Assembly (NCBI GenBank): GCA_003952965.2 | Contig: CM025850.1 | Span: 23,194,997 to 23,258,996, forward strand | Reading direction: 5' to 3' | Length of the DNA: 64,000 nt | Source: Morella rubra | Lineage: Eukaryota; Streptophyta; Magnoliopsida; Fagales; Myricaceae | Part shown: positions 31,722 to 42,305 of the stretch, piece by piece | Layout of the letters: every line of letters starts with the position of its first letter | Position numbering within the stretch: the stretch's first letter is position 1 | Notes under the pieces: generated by a model | The model's input: only the letters and a program-made list of their open reading frames with translations | Database searches by the model: none | What the model was told of the DNA's origin: nothing | Program-made: the position numbers and the translations under genes

Positions 31722-34197
31722 ATGGATAAGAGTTGGGTTTACGAGAAAAATCGGTTTGGTGAAAAGTATGCGAGGGGGTCTGTGGGTTTGTCGGTATGGC
31801 TGCTTGTTGTGTAGACTCTTGGGTTAGATTAGATGTTTGTGTCGAAGTGTAGAAATGTAGTGTTTCAAGTGTTGATAAAATGGAAGATCATATATACATT
31901 AATGGGTTTGATGTGAGCTATATGTTATGGGTATTTCACGGGGAGGGTATTCAACTTGCTTCAAATATGAGTCAAGAGTCCGGTGCGAGCTTGCCACATA
32001 TTGATGAGGATTTAGAGAGAGATAGCTCTGATGGGGTGGAGGAAATGTTAACCGATGTTCGTGCGGGGTTAGAAGGTGGGGCGGCAGGGGTTGAAACGGA
32101 GAACCCTGATATTAGGGAAACCCCACTTTGACACCGAAGGCTTCAACACCATTTGATAAGTTATAGGAAGAGGCGGAACGTGAATTGTATCCTGGATGTA
32201 CCAAGTTTAGTAAGTTGTCATTTACGTCCGGCTGTTGCATGTGAAGTCGGAGAATAAGCTGTCGGTTAAGGCATTTGATATGGTGTTACAGTTAATGAAG
32301 GAAGCGTTGCCAGAGGGAGAGACTTTACCGAAATCATATTACGAGGCGAAACAATTGTGAAAGGGTCTTGGGTTTAGTTATGATAAGATCCATGCATGTC
32401 AGAATGATTGTGTGCTGTTTTAGAAGGAAAACAGTGAGTTAGACATGTCTGGTATGTGGGGTGTCTCGGTGGAAATTCAAAGATGACTTGCGCAATCGAA
32501 TTCCCAGGAAAGTGTTGTGTTTAATCCCTAGACTTAAACGTTTGTTTACCACAAAAGATGTAGCTCATGAGAAATGGCATAAGGAGAAGGGTCGATGATG
32601 GAGAGAGTATGAGCATCCTGCAGATTCATTGGTTTGGAAGAATTTTGATAAGGACCATAGTTGGTTTGCTTAAGATGCCCGCAAGATGGGCCTTGGATGA
32701 GCAAGTATAGTATTTGGCCAGTCGCCAGGGAATCCGTTCACCATATCTTCTTAGTAGTTGAAACAACGGGCCATTTAAGATGCATCGATGTTAAATGGCA
32801 TATGTCTGGAGTACCTCAATGGATGTATGAAGGTCCCATTTCACATGTTTTTTTCCCGTTAGGATGTCATGGATGTGTTTAGTAAATATTTGGTCATTAA
32901 GGCCTTTGCGATTGAAACCCCATTGGAAGATCAACATTATGACTTTTTAGGACTTAAACGTTTGTTTACCACAAAAGATGTAGCTCATAATGGCATAAGG
33001 AGAACAGGTCGATGATAGAGTATGAGCATCCTGCAGATTCATTAGTTTGGAGAATTTTGATAAGGACCATAGTTGGTTTGCTCAAAATGCCCGCAACGTC
33101 CGCCTTGGTCTTGCTTCGAACAGGTTTAATCCGTTCGGAATGAGCAATGCGTACAGTATTGGCCAGTCGTTGTGTTTCCATACAATTTACCTCAATGGAG
33201 GTGTATGAAGGTCCCATTTTCACTTATGACTCTTTTGATCCCAGGTCATAAGTCACCAGGAAATGATATAGATGTATATTTTCGACCCTTAGTGGACGAG
33301 TTGAAACAACTATTGGAAGATGGAGTTGAGACACATGACGCTTCAGATGGGATGACATTTAAGATGCATGCAGCTTGATGTGGACCATAAATGATTTCCC
33401 AGCATATGCCAATTTATCTAGATGGAGTACCAAAGGGAAGTTGGCATGTCCAACGTGTAATTTAGACACTGGCTATAAGTGGTTGAAGCACGGAGAAGAA
33501 TGTGTTATATGGGTCATAGGAGATACTTGACACCGGGGCATGCATAGAGATATGATGTGGATACGTTCGATGGAAAAGAAGAACATGGACTTCCGCTCGG
33601 GGAATTAACTGGTGAGGACATATTGGAACAATTGATGCATGTCGGGGAGACTATCTTTGGTAAAGCGTCAGGAAAGAATAGGGGAAAGAAAAAACAATCG
33701 TCGGAACGTTTGAATTGGACGAAGAAAACATCTTTTTTCAATCTGCCATATTGGAGTACGTTAGGGTTACGGCATAACTTGGACATGATGCACATCGAGA
33801 AGAACATATGTGACAACGTAATGGGACGATGATGAATATCGAGTTCAAGACTAGAGATTCAGCGGGTGCACGTAGAGATTTAGCTGAAATGGGGGTCAAA
33901 AAAGACTTGCACTTGGTGTATGACGGTCGGGTTGAATTGATGCCTCAAGCAGCTTATACTTTAACTCGGGAAGAGCGAAGGAGGGTCTGTGAGTGGTTAA
34001 AAGACGTGAGGTTCCCCAATGGTTATGCTGCTGAGATTTCACGTTGTGTGAATCTGGATGAGTTGAAGGTGTCTGGAATGAAAAGTCATGATTGTCATGT
34101 GTTCTTGCAGATGTTTCGGGCGATAACGTGCAAGAATCGGATTCTTATTAATTATTTCTTCCAAGTATATTTTCTTCGTAATACTGATGTTTGCTGA
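31722..34197 (+). pseudogene. tnp2-type CACTA transposase, broken (CACTA 1)
   Basis: Starts MDKSWVYEKNRFGEKY, the transposase-associated domain of En/Spm-type proteins. The motif DHIYINGFDVSYMLWVFHGE follows (31881-31940). The Transposase_21 region is spread over 32230-33830 in several frames (LHVKSENKLSVKAFDMVL, LPEGETLPKSYYEAK, SPGNDIDVYFRPLVDELKQL). DUF4218 begins at about 34070 (SGMKSHDCHVFLQ). About 426 bases are tandemly repeated (32524 onward and 32950 onward). The rest of DUF4218 and all of DUF4216, present in CACTA 2, are missing. The protein would cut the ends and move the element; this copy cannot encode it. Confidence 0.85.
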
Positions 34198-34309
34198 ACT
34201 GTTGCTATTATTATTGTCTCTTTTACCACATCTTTATCGTTTCGTTTGTTATGTCACAGCTTGTACGGTGAAATGAAGAGTGGATGAGAATTTCCTTCAG
34301 TTACTTCTG

Positions 34310-37083
34310 GACAGTTGCATAGCACAGTTACTCCGCGTAGTATGAGTCCGATCCTGAGTCCTACTCCGACTGCTCCTTCTTCGACAGCAAATGAAGTCAT
34401 GAGTCAAGGCACGGCAGCTTGTCCTAGTAGTTGTGCATGTAAGAAATTATTCTAAGTTATATTTCAATTTTTTTAAGTTAAACGACCGACTAACTTTGTT
34501 AATTTTAATTTATATAGCGACATCTGTGAAAGGATCCCTAGAGATGACATGGGCTATGACAGCCATGCGTGGGAGGATAGGTGCCGAGATAAGGCGCCAG
34601 TGGCACCCATGGAACCCTTGACACGCCCACAGCGTGCGCGGCGAGAGCACCAAAGCCTTGCCATTGCATCAGCGCGTGCGCACAAGCTCAACGCCCTTGA
34701 CAAGGCATGGTGCCCCAGCAATGCCTATGCCTGGCATGCCAGCCAGCCAGCCACAGAGATGCCATGACAGCCCATGGCCTTGCCATGACACAGTGCCACA
34801 GCAAGTCATTGGCCACCAGCCAAGCCAAGCAGGAGCAGCAGGCCAGCAGACAAAGGAGTGTCATGACACAGGATGGCCACCAGTGGTGGACGACGGCAAG
34901 ATCCTGGCATTCATGGAGGTATCCTAGGGATTAGTTTTCTTTCTTGTTGAGATTGAATAAATCATATCTTCTATATTTAGGGATCCTTTCCTAAACTTTA
35001 GAAAATTCCTTTCCTTTGTGTATTAGGCATGTAATATCAAATCTCCTTGATTGAAGGGACTGATTCCTAAAGATCGGTGATTTGATTTAGATTTGGTTGT
35101 GATTGTGATTCGATTCCATTAGAGTTTGTAAACACGTAAGGATGTCTATATAAACACCCTTAGGTGCATTAGAGTTTATCATTCAGAATAGTAGAGTCTT
35201 GGAGAGCCTGAGTGCTTTTGGGGAGTGTTTTGGCCAAGCATAGGCACGTATATGCTAAGTCGGTGTCAAGGCTAATAACCTTGTCATTTAGGATTCATTC
35301 TAGGCTAATAACCTAGTTTGGGTACCCGTTCTTGGGCTAATTAACCCTTGATCGGAATTGTTCTTATGTTATTGTAGTTCTTGTTGTAATTAACCCTTAA
35401 CCACAATCTTCATAATAATATCTTGAGTGTTCTCCAATTCTTGTGTTAGATCCAACATTTCAGTTCGTGTGTTGCCAAGAACGGTTTAGGAGGATCAATT
35501 GGGGTGATCGCGTTCAAATCATTTGGCGAGAGTTAGCATTGTTAAGGTGGCCTAGATTGGGGTTCCTAATAATCTGCTTCTAAGCGCGGGCGAGGTAGGA
35601 CACGTGGGGTTCGTTTGGAGAAGAGTCTTGGGTTCGGTTCGGGTCCAGGAAACTATCGGTGCATATCCGGAGGGAGAGTGTGGAGGAGTGTCTTCCAGCA
35701 GTGCTACCCTATCGACGAAGATTAGAATGTTGGTCCGAGGGCTGATTCCGATCTCTATTAACAAGTGGGCTGATGTTCCTACAGAAGTGAAGGAGTACAT
35801 TATGGATCGGGTGTTGGTATGATTAAACTCGTAAACATAGAATTTTTTATTATGCATTTCTTTTATCATTGTAATATTGTATGTTTTGGTACCTATGCAG
35901 GACCATTTCGACCTTGACTACACCCGTTAGGAGGATATGAGGACGGTGGTCGAGATGATGATGACGGCACGTTGAACACACCGCAACTGGATGCATGCGT
36001 ATTTCAAAAAGTTCCCGAGTAAAGAGGCGGCATTGCTGAAGCCGTACCCTGATACCACGGAAGAACAATGGAAGGAGTTATGCGATCTGTTCACCAGAAG
36101 CATTTATGGTACGTGATTACAAAAACCCGTTGCTTAAATATTACATTATTTAATATTTAATTACATAAAATATCGCAGAAACAAAGCAAGCAAAATAAGA
36201 AGAATAGATCAAAGTTGACTGTGAACCACGCTGCTGGTTCGCGCTCATTCCAGCGCACTCGAGCTTGCATGGTAAGTTAAGTATTAAATTTTAGACTTGA
36301 TATTGTTTGTCCATAATGTTATGCTATTGCAATGTTGAAAAATCAAGAAAACAGAATTAATCTTGCAGTACTATATGAGAAGAATTATACAAACAAAGAT
36401 GGCGTTTGGACCTCAGAAGGAGCGAGAGAAATTTATGTAAGTCGCTTTTATTTTAATCTACTTTATGTAATTTATGTATAGTTAATCTACTTTAATATTT
36501 CTGGTAATTACTGTCATTTTTTCATGAACGAATGGATGCCTTCCAGCGCCAGCGTGATTTAGAAAGGAAGAGTTACACCGAAATTGAAGTATATTCTGAG
36601 ATATTGGGCAAGAAGTCGGGATATGTTCAAGGATTAGGACGTGTGGTTAAGCCTCCGCCTTCATCAACTTTAACTACACAGTCTTCTGATCTACAACACC
36701 AGGTAGCGAAGTCAAGGGATGAGATAGAAGCGATGAGAGCAGTTAGAGAAAAAGACTTACAAGAATTTGCGAAGAAGCAAGCTGAGATGGAGGCCACGTT
36801 GAGGGACCACCGTGAGGAGCAGCGGGTGGAGCAGGAGCGCATCCGGTTGGAGCAGGAGGAGCGCATGAAAAGGGAGCAAGAGCACATGCGAGTGGAGCAC
36901 GAGGAGCGCATGCAACAAGAATAAGAGCGCATGCGAAAGGAGCAAGAGCGCTTACGGGCAAAAATATAGAAGGAGCTGGAGAAGAAAATGTCCTCTGTAA
37001 TGGAGAAGAAAATGAGCGACATGTCAAAGCGACTATTCAGCCAGTTTGGAGGTTCAAAAAAGGTAGATGCATGTATGTTGTAA
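34310..37083 (+). pseudogene. tnpA-like (Ptta/En/Spm) gene of CACTA 1, broken, with a 1-kb insertion
   Basis: First readable exon: Ser/Thr/Pro-rich, ending PSSCAC at a GTAAG donor (34442). An inserted sequence follows (about 34547-35580). Then comes the plant Transposase_24 core (about 35585-36110: GRGRTRGVRLEKS, NKWADVPTEVKEYIMDRVL). A later exon has FQRQRDLERKSYTEIEVYSEILGKKSGYVQGLGR (36540-36640). A long Glu/Arg-rich coiled coil runs to the stop at 37081-37083. In-frame stops occur at 36922 and about 36967. Family members bind the subterminal repeats. The exon plan matches 60431-62127 in CACTA 2. Confidence 0.75.
34547..35580. mobile_element. Insertion of LTR-like character inside the tnpA-like gene
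   Basis: The tnpA reading frame is interrupted after ATSVKGSLE (34545) and resumes near 35585. The insert has a GC-rich Ala/His-coding-like part (34555-34920), then an LTR-like part with a TATA box (GTCTATATAAACACC, about 35144-35158). A segment has three spaced copies of GGCTAATAACC-like words (35270-35320). TG...CA ends are possible (34547; 35457 CCAACA), but no clear target duplication was found. A solo LTR or a TRIM-like element are the best guesses. Confidence 0.45.
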
Positions 37084-37239
37084 TAGCTTTTTGATTATGT
37101 ATTATTACGATGTTATTTTCGATTTAATTACGGATCACTATTTGTTATTATTGATGTTTATTAATGTGAGCATTGTATTGTTATTATAATTGTATGTGTT
37201 ATATAATATTTTCTATTATTATTGTTTTTTAAAAAAACC

Positions 37240-37997
37240 AATTTTGTTACCACCGTTTGATCGGCAACTTTAGCGATCCATCGGTTGTTGTTAAACCGAT
37301 CGATCGTTCAATACCACTGTTCGATCGCCAATATTAAAAAGACAAAATTACTGATCGATCAGTAATGTAAACGATTGATCGGCTACGTGCAAGCGATCTG
37401 TCGGTACTATAAGCGACCGATCGGTGGAGAAATAGACGATCGATCGTCAGATTACACCGATCGATCAGTTACTTAATCAACGTTCCGACTGCTGAAATAA
37501 ACGACTGATCGGTTTTGGCATGACGATCGATCGGTATACTTAAGTGATTGATCGTTTATATAAAACGTCTGATCGTCGTTACTGAAATGATCGCACGCCT
37601 ATTTCCTACCATGCGATCGGTTCAATTTTTCAATCAATCACCAATAAATAACCGATCGATTGTTAATACGTACCGTTCGATCATCTTAGATATGACGATC
37701 GATCAATATTGGTATTCGTTCGATCGTTGCAAATAAATACTAATCGATCGCTGTTTCAACCAATCCATCACTTCGTTTTCACCGACCGATCGGAAAAAGT
37801 ACCGATCGATCATTATATTTAGTGACAAAAATTTTCCATTAATAAAAACTTTTCGTGACGAAATCCAAATTTCGTCACGAAATACATTTCGTTGATGGAG
37901 CTCGTGACGAAAAAATTTCGTCACTAATACTTTTAGTTACGAAATTTTGACTTTTAGTGATAAAATTTTTTGTCACTAAAAATCAATTTTTTTTTTG
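37240..37997. repeat. CACTA 1 3'-side CGATCGATCG array and subterminal repeats
   Basis: The same palindrome as on the 5' side, clustered at 37250-37830. GTGACGAAA/TTTCGTCAC words follow up to the terminal TTTTTTGTAGTG. The mirror arrangement at both ends fits TNPA-binding subterminal regions. Confidence 0.85.
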
Positions 37998-38002
37998 TAG
38001 TG

Positions 38003-41000
38003 CAAGGAGCAAATCAAACAGCATAATTCTCAGCATCAGCGCAAAGTTGTCAGCTCGCGGCATCTCGAAGTGACATGGACGTCCGATGTTATTTGACCGT
38101 ATTCAAGGCCCAAAGTACCATTTTTACAATGCATACGATCTACCCTGCACCAGCGTCGGTGAAGCCAGTGATTCCAATTGAATTATATATATATATATAT
38201 ACCATTGTATGAACTTTTATCTTAATAGCTTTATATGATGAGTCACTTCACTTAACTAATTATTGCTATCATCCATTGAGTTTTAGTTGGTTATGGATTG
38301 ATTTTCCTGATCAAGACATAATACTTTGATTTATCACCTAAACAATGATCGGAAGAATTTTTTTCCTTGGGTCCATATAAGATAGATTTATTTCATGATT
38401 AATTTATAAATATATTTGTATATATAACAAATAAAATCTTACCGAGCGAGCATGGAACTAAATGAAAATAAAAGAAATATAAAAATCAAACCACTTGATA
38501 ACGGAACTATTAGTCATGCAAAAGTCGGTTATCTAACACGGTCTTCGAATCTATTAGATAATGAACTAGGTAAGTGCTGTGTGAGTGATGGTCAATAGAA
38601 GCTGCGTTATTAATTAATGCTTAATTTGTTATTTTGACTAAACTTTGATCAGACTAGCTGCTAGCTAGGTGCATGTGGTTCAGAGGAAAAGATCAACCTA
38701 GCTACGGTTAGACCCAATAACCTGGTAATGGCCCATAGGTCCTTAGGTCTTATATCTATTTGGCTTGAGAGGAGAGAGAGAGAGAGTCTGAACTTGACCT
38801 AATTAATGAACAAATATGCAGTACACGAAGAAGATAATCTGATAGATATTTTTAACAGATGTGGTTTTATTTTATTTTATTTTTAATGACATTTAGTCGA
38901 TCGATCAGCCCATATGACTCCACAGAGCTGCTTTTGTAATACAATTTGGGACCTCCAGGATGATGATTAATATATATATGATTGACTTTGTCAAAGAGCA
39001 TGGTTAATGCAGCCTGCAGGAGATGGTGTCTATCTCATCGCAAAGTAATTAGCTAGAAGACCGCGGCCACGGGGCAGCGTGTCCTGATCTCCTACTTTGC
39101 TCTAATCTTCGCGGACGTTCCAAATTTCCAACTGGTCACATCATGAAATTCAAAGGCAGATCCTCAAACGCCATGGCTTCTGTTTGTTTAAAGTTTTAAT
39201 TAAATTTATTTATATGGAAAATGTTGTCGGATCGCTCCAAAGAGTAAAATAAATTAATGAAGACATGGGGACTGGATTCTAATGGATACGTGGCTCGACG
39301 ACGAGCAGGACTGTTCCACTGCATTGAGGGGCTGAAATTTAGGTGGAAAATTTCGAGGGATCGATGATATCATATTTGCGGGTCTAACTTGAAGAAAAGT
39401 CAGTAACGGAGTCTAGCAAGGAAGCTAAAGATCATATTGGATGAGTCATTCGTTCTCTTTCTTAGAGCCCCCATGATCTTGACTGGGTCACAATTACTTA
39501 CGTCTTGGGCAGTGGGAATCTCGTAGATCTTGACACAGTCGGATCCGGAATTCACCTCCTCCTTCGGGCCACGTTAATCTCGTAGATTAATTTTGAATTT
39601 CGCAATACCATAAAAATATATAAAAAAAATTATATTCATTAAGGCATAAATACACCCATAGTTCCTGTAGCATAAAAAGATTATAAATTAATCCTTGAGG
39701 TAAAGAAAGTTACAAATTAGTCTTTGTAGTAAGGTTTTCGTTAAAAACACGTCATTTTGTCATGTTCGTCTCTTTCATAACAGCATATGCTAGTAAATTA
39801 CGGGGTTTACTTAGAGATGTAGTACACTGTGGTTAGTGTTGATTAGCATACGTTGTTAGTGAAAAAAGAGACATGGATGGACGGAAGGATGTATTTTTAA
39901 CGAAAACCTTACCACATGTACTAATTTGCAACTTTCTTTACCTTAGGATTAATTTGAAATTTTCTTATACCACAGAGACTGTGTGTGTATTTAAACCTAT
40001 TATTAATGACTATCAGAATAAATTAGGGAATAATAAACTGAACAATTGGATCATCCCAAAGGTCAAAGTCTCATCCCTATTTAAACACTCAACATTCTCA
40101 TTGGTAATGGTTGAAGGAACCGTAAAAGAAGTTTGATATCTATAAAGATTTAATATTCATAATCAGTCAATGAAATATGGTAGACCTTATTTCAATTAAA
40201 ATAAATTAGACCTTAATTAATGTAAGGATGATTCTACTATGCCAAGCAATGAGTTATGAAATTGACTATGTCGTCTATTTCTTAAGCATAACAGAGACCT
40301 TGCCTAGTGAGGGACGTACCAATCCCCTGAATTAGACCCATATGCATGTATTTAAAGAATCGGCTTAAATATATTTTGATGATCATATGAATCTTCAGTA
40401 AATGCATTAATGTTTCATATTCTTTACAAATGGGAATGAGAAGTTCAATGGTCTTTATTGCATAATTAGTTTTGAATGAGAATGTGGAGTGTTAATATAG
40501 GGATGAGTTATTGACGTTTGAGATGACTCAATTGTTGATCATGAAGGGTTTATTTTTACCCAATGTAATACGATAGTCATGATCAGTTTTGATATGTGAC
40601 ACAATGCAACATCATATTATCATTGCAATTATCCACACTACTACTACTCACGCTAGTTATACTATCTGTTCTTTTAAACATTTTGTATAAGAGATTGTTT
40701 AAAGATACTATGTACTTATCTTAAAACGGGTCACACCAACTAGGTCCGGTCATACACCTTCATGACTTTCACAATTAATTCAGCGGTTCCAAGAGAATTC
40801 CAATGTCATAAGATAAAACGATAACTTTAATTGTAACTTAGATAGCATGTTTATCAATTCAGATATTAAAATTATCGTATACAAATAGATACTGTAGAAA
40901 TTAAACATGATTGATCTGAGACCAAAGCAATTAGGTTAGGGTCAAATAAGTAAAGACTGGAATTAAAATTAGATATGACAGTATAAATATGTAGCACATA

Positions 41001-41208
41001 AATCGTCATGAGAGGGAGGACGACCTTCGAAAGAGACAGAATGTCCTAGTTTGCCACATTTCCAGCAAACAGTTTTGAACTTTGAGGATGATTTATATGA
41101 GTTTTGAAAAGAAGAAGATTTAAAAGCTTTGATGAGGAAGTGTGTTTTCTTTTGAAATACTTGTGGTAAAAACTTTCCAAACTGGAAGGGTTGTCGGGCA
41201 GATAGAGT
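38003..41208. other. Intergenic sequence between CACTA 1 and thaumatin-like gene B
   Basis: 38003-38078 is the continuation of duplicated copy A beyond the insertion. The rest is AT-rich without supported genes. It has a TA tract (38185-38201), a GA tract (38773-38786) and a stretch (39108-39190) similar to 22973-23052. Short open frames (39873-40136) have no motifs. Confidence 0.55.
40969..41208 (-). pseudogene. Zinc-knuckle fragment, retroelement- or pararetrovirus-like
   Basis: The minus strand encodes a Lys/Ser-rich stretch followed by CWKCGKLGHS, a CCHC knuckle lacking its final Cys. Such knuckles are found in gag and coat proteins of LTR retroelements and caulimovirids. It ends exactly where the conserved block GTGAGGTTATGCACG of the duplicated unit begins, so it probably inserted next to copy B. 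No further domains are attached. Confidence 0.4.
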
Positions 41209-41386
41209 GAGGTTATGCACGTTACTAAATCTTTTCCCCCTTCGTAGGTGTATTATTGCAGCTGGACTTTAATACACAGGATAGCATTTGAACACTAATA
41301 AATATGCTCAGAAAGCCCGCTAAGCTCTTATTACATCATAGACCATATGGTACTTTACTAGTTCCTCGATTCTTGAGCTAGCTGCT

Positions 41387-42070
41387 TCAAGGGCAGAACA
41401 CAACCTTGTAGTTAGTCCCACCAGGGCACGTAAACACAACCTTGCTGGTTTCATCATCCTTAGGGTAACTGTAAGCATCGGGGCAACGATTCTTAAAAAA
41501 TTTGGAGTAATCTGTAGGTCCACAGCTCCCAGAGTTGCAACAATATTGATCGGTCTTAAACACAGTGCAAGGATTGTTACACCCGCCAGGAGCCTTCAAC
41601 TCATTGGGGCACTGCCCGTTGATATCAGCAGTGCATTTTATCCCATTGGTGCACCCATTGGACGTAGGGCTAAATTCCATTGGAACATTAAACCCATCAA
41701 CCAAAGAGATATCAAAGAAATCTAAGTTGTTAAATTTGTTTAGTCCATATTCAGCAAGGGTGTTCGGTGGTACACCATAGGCTTGGCATTGGAGAAGCCC
41801 GCCACAGTCACCGGTCTGGCAGCTGCCTTGCCCAGAGCCATCGAAATTGCACCCAGTCCGTGGCCAAATGCGACCCCCTGTGGTGCCGGCGGCGACGTCA
41901 AAGCTCCATGTTCCACCTTGTGCGAGTTGCATACCACCACCGGGCACAGCTCCAGCCCAAACCGTGAAAGGGCAATTGTTTGTTACGTCGAATCTAGCTG
42001 CACGGGCTAGGCCGAAGCAGAGAGTGATTGAAAGGAAGAAAAAAATGAACAGCTTTTTGGAGAGACTCAT
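41387..42070 (-). CDS. Thaumatin-like protein (PR-5/osmotin-like), copy B
   Basis: A single exon of 227 residues with the same architecture as copy A: a signal peptide (cleavage near ARA-ARF), a thaumatin domain with 16 cysteines, the signature [12 protein letters not shown], an acidic-cleft region [16 protein letters not shown], and an end at VVFCP without propeptide. Differences from copy A include [12 protein letters not shown] for [13 protein letters not shown] and [10 protein letters not shown] for DDPTSTFTC, so one or two short indels separate them. It is probably a secreted defence protein. The TATA box is 69-76 bp upstream. It has no CACTA insertion in its upstream region, unlike copy A, so regulation of the pair may differ. 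Confidence 0.95.
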   Translation of the reverse strand: MSLSKKLFIFFFLSITLCFGLARAARFDVTNNCPFTVWAGAVPGGGMQLAQGGTWSFDVAAGTTGGRIWPRTGCNFDGSGQGSCQTGDCGGLLQCQAYGVPPNTLAEYGLNKFNNLDFFDISLVDGFNVPMEFSPTSNGCTNGIKCTADINGQCPNELKAPGGCNNPCTVFKTDQYCCNSGSCGPTDYSKFFKNRCPDAYSYPKDDETSKVVFTCPGGTNYKVVFCP

Positions 42071-42138
42071 TTTGGTGAGAGATATGCTAGTCTCTAGTGA
42101 TTTGTTGTCTGTGCGAAGATTAATGGAATTTGGAGGGG

Positions 42139-42146
42139 TTTATATA
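42139..42146 (-). promoter_or_regulatory. TATA box of thaumatin-like gene B
   Basis: TATATAAA on the minus strand, matching the box of gene A in sequence and distance to the start codon. Confidence 0.75.
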
Positions 42147-42300
42147 GGGTTATCTTGGGCTTGGGTGTGGGATGTACCTGGTGCAGAACCTGCAGGCATT
42201 ATTAATTGTGTGTAAGTTATGCTTCCATTGCCGGTCAAGTGTGTTTTGGCCCTTGGAAAATTTGTTATGCTGTCATATCTTTGGCGTGTTTTGAAGACTA

Positions 42301-42305
42301 GTCAA
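42301..42305 (-). promoter_or_regulatory. W-box-like motif upstream of thaumatin-like gene B
   Basis: TTGAC on the minus strand within AGACTAGTCAACGAGAC, conserved with AGACGAGTCAACAAATG upstream of gene A. A candidate WRKY site by motif only. Confidence 0.4.

Larger units (their letters stand above)
25659..38002 (+). mobile_element. CACTA transposon 1 (12,344 bp), target duplication CAA
   Basis: The 5' end is CACTACTGAAAAATTAAC and the 3' end is TTTTTTGTAGTG, so both ends carry the CACTA terminal repeat. Both flanks are CAA (25656-25658 and 38003-38005), the 3-bp duplication typical of the superfamily. Inside, in order: a nested hAT element, CGATCGATCG arrays, a putative extra gene, leader palindromes, a tnp2-type gene, a tnpA-like gene and another CGATCGATCG array with GTGACGAAA/TTTCGTCAC subterminal repeats. 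All genes are interrupted. The paralogous site at 43040-43042 is unoccupied. Confidence 0.95.

Noticed and set aside
36627..37027. Minus-strand frames of 131, 94 and 62 codons
   Set aside because: They are antisense shadows of the Glu/Arg-rich coiled coil of the tnpA-like gene.
22884..39600. Similarity of AATCTCGCAGATT words (22900-22960) with 39505-39590 as part of the segmental duplication
   Set aside because: The order relative to the 22973/39108 block is not collinear, so it was not used to extend the duplication.
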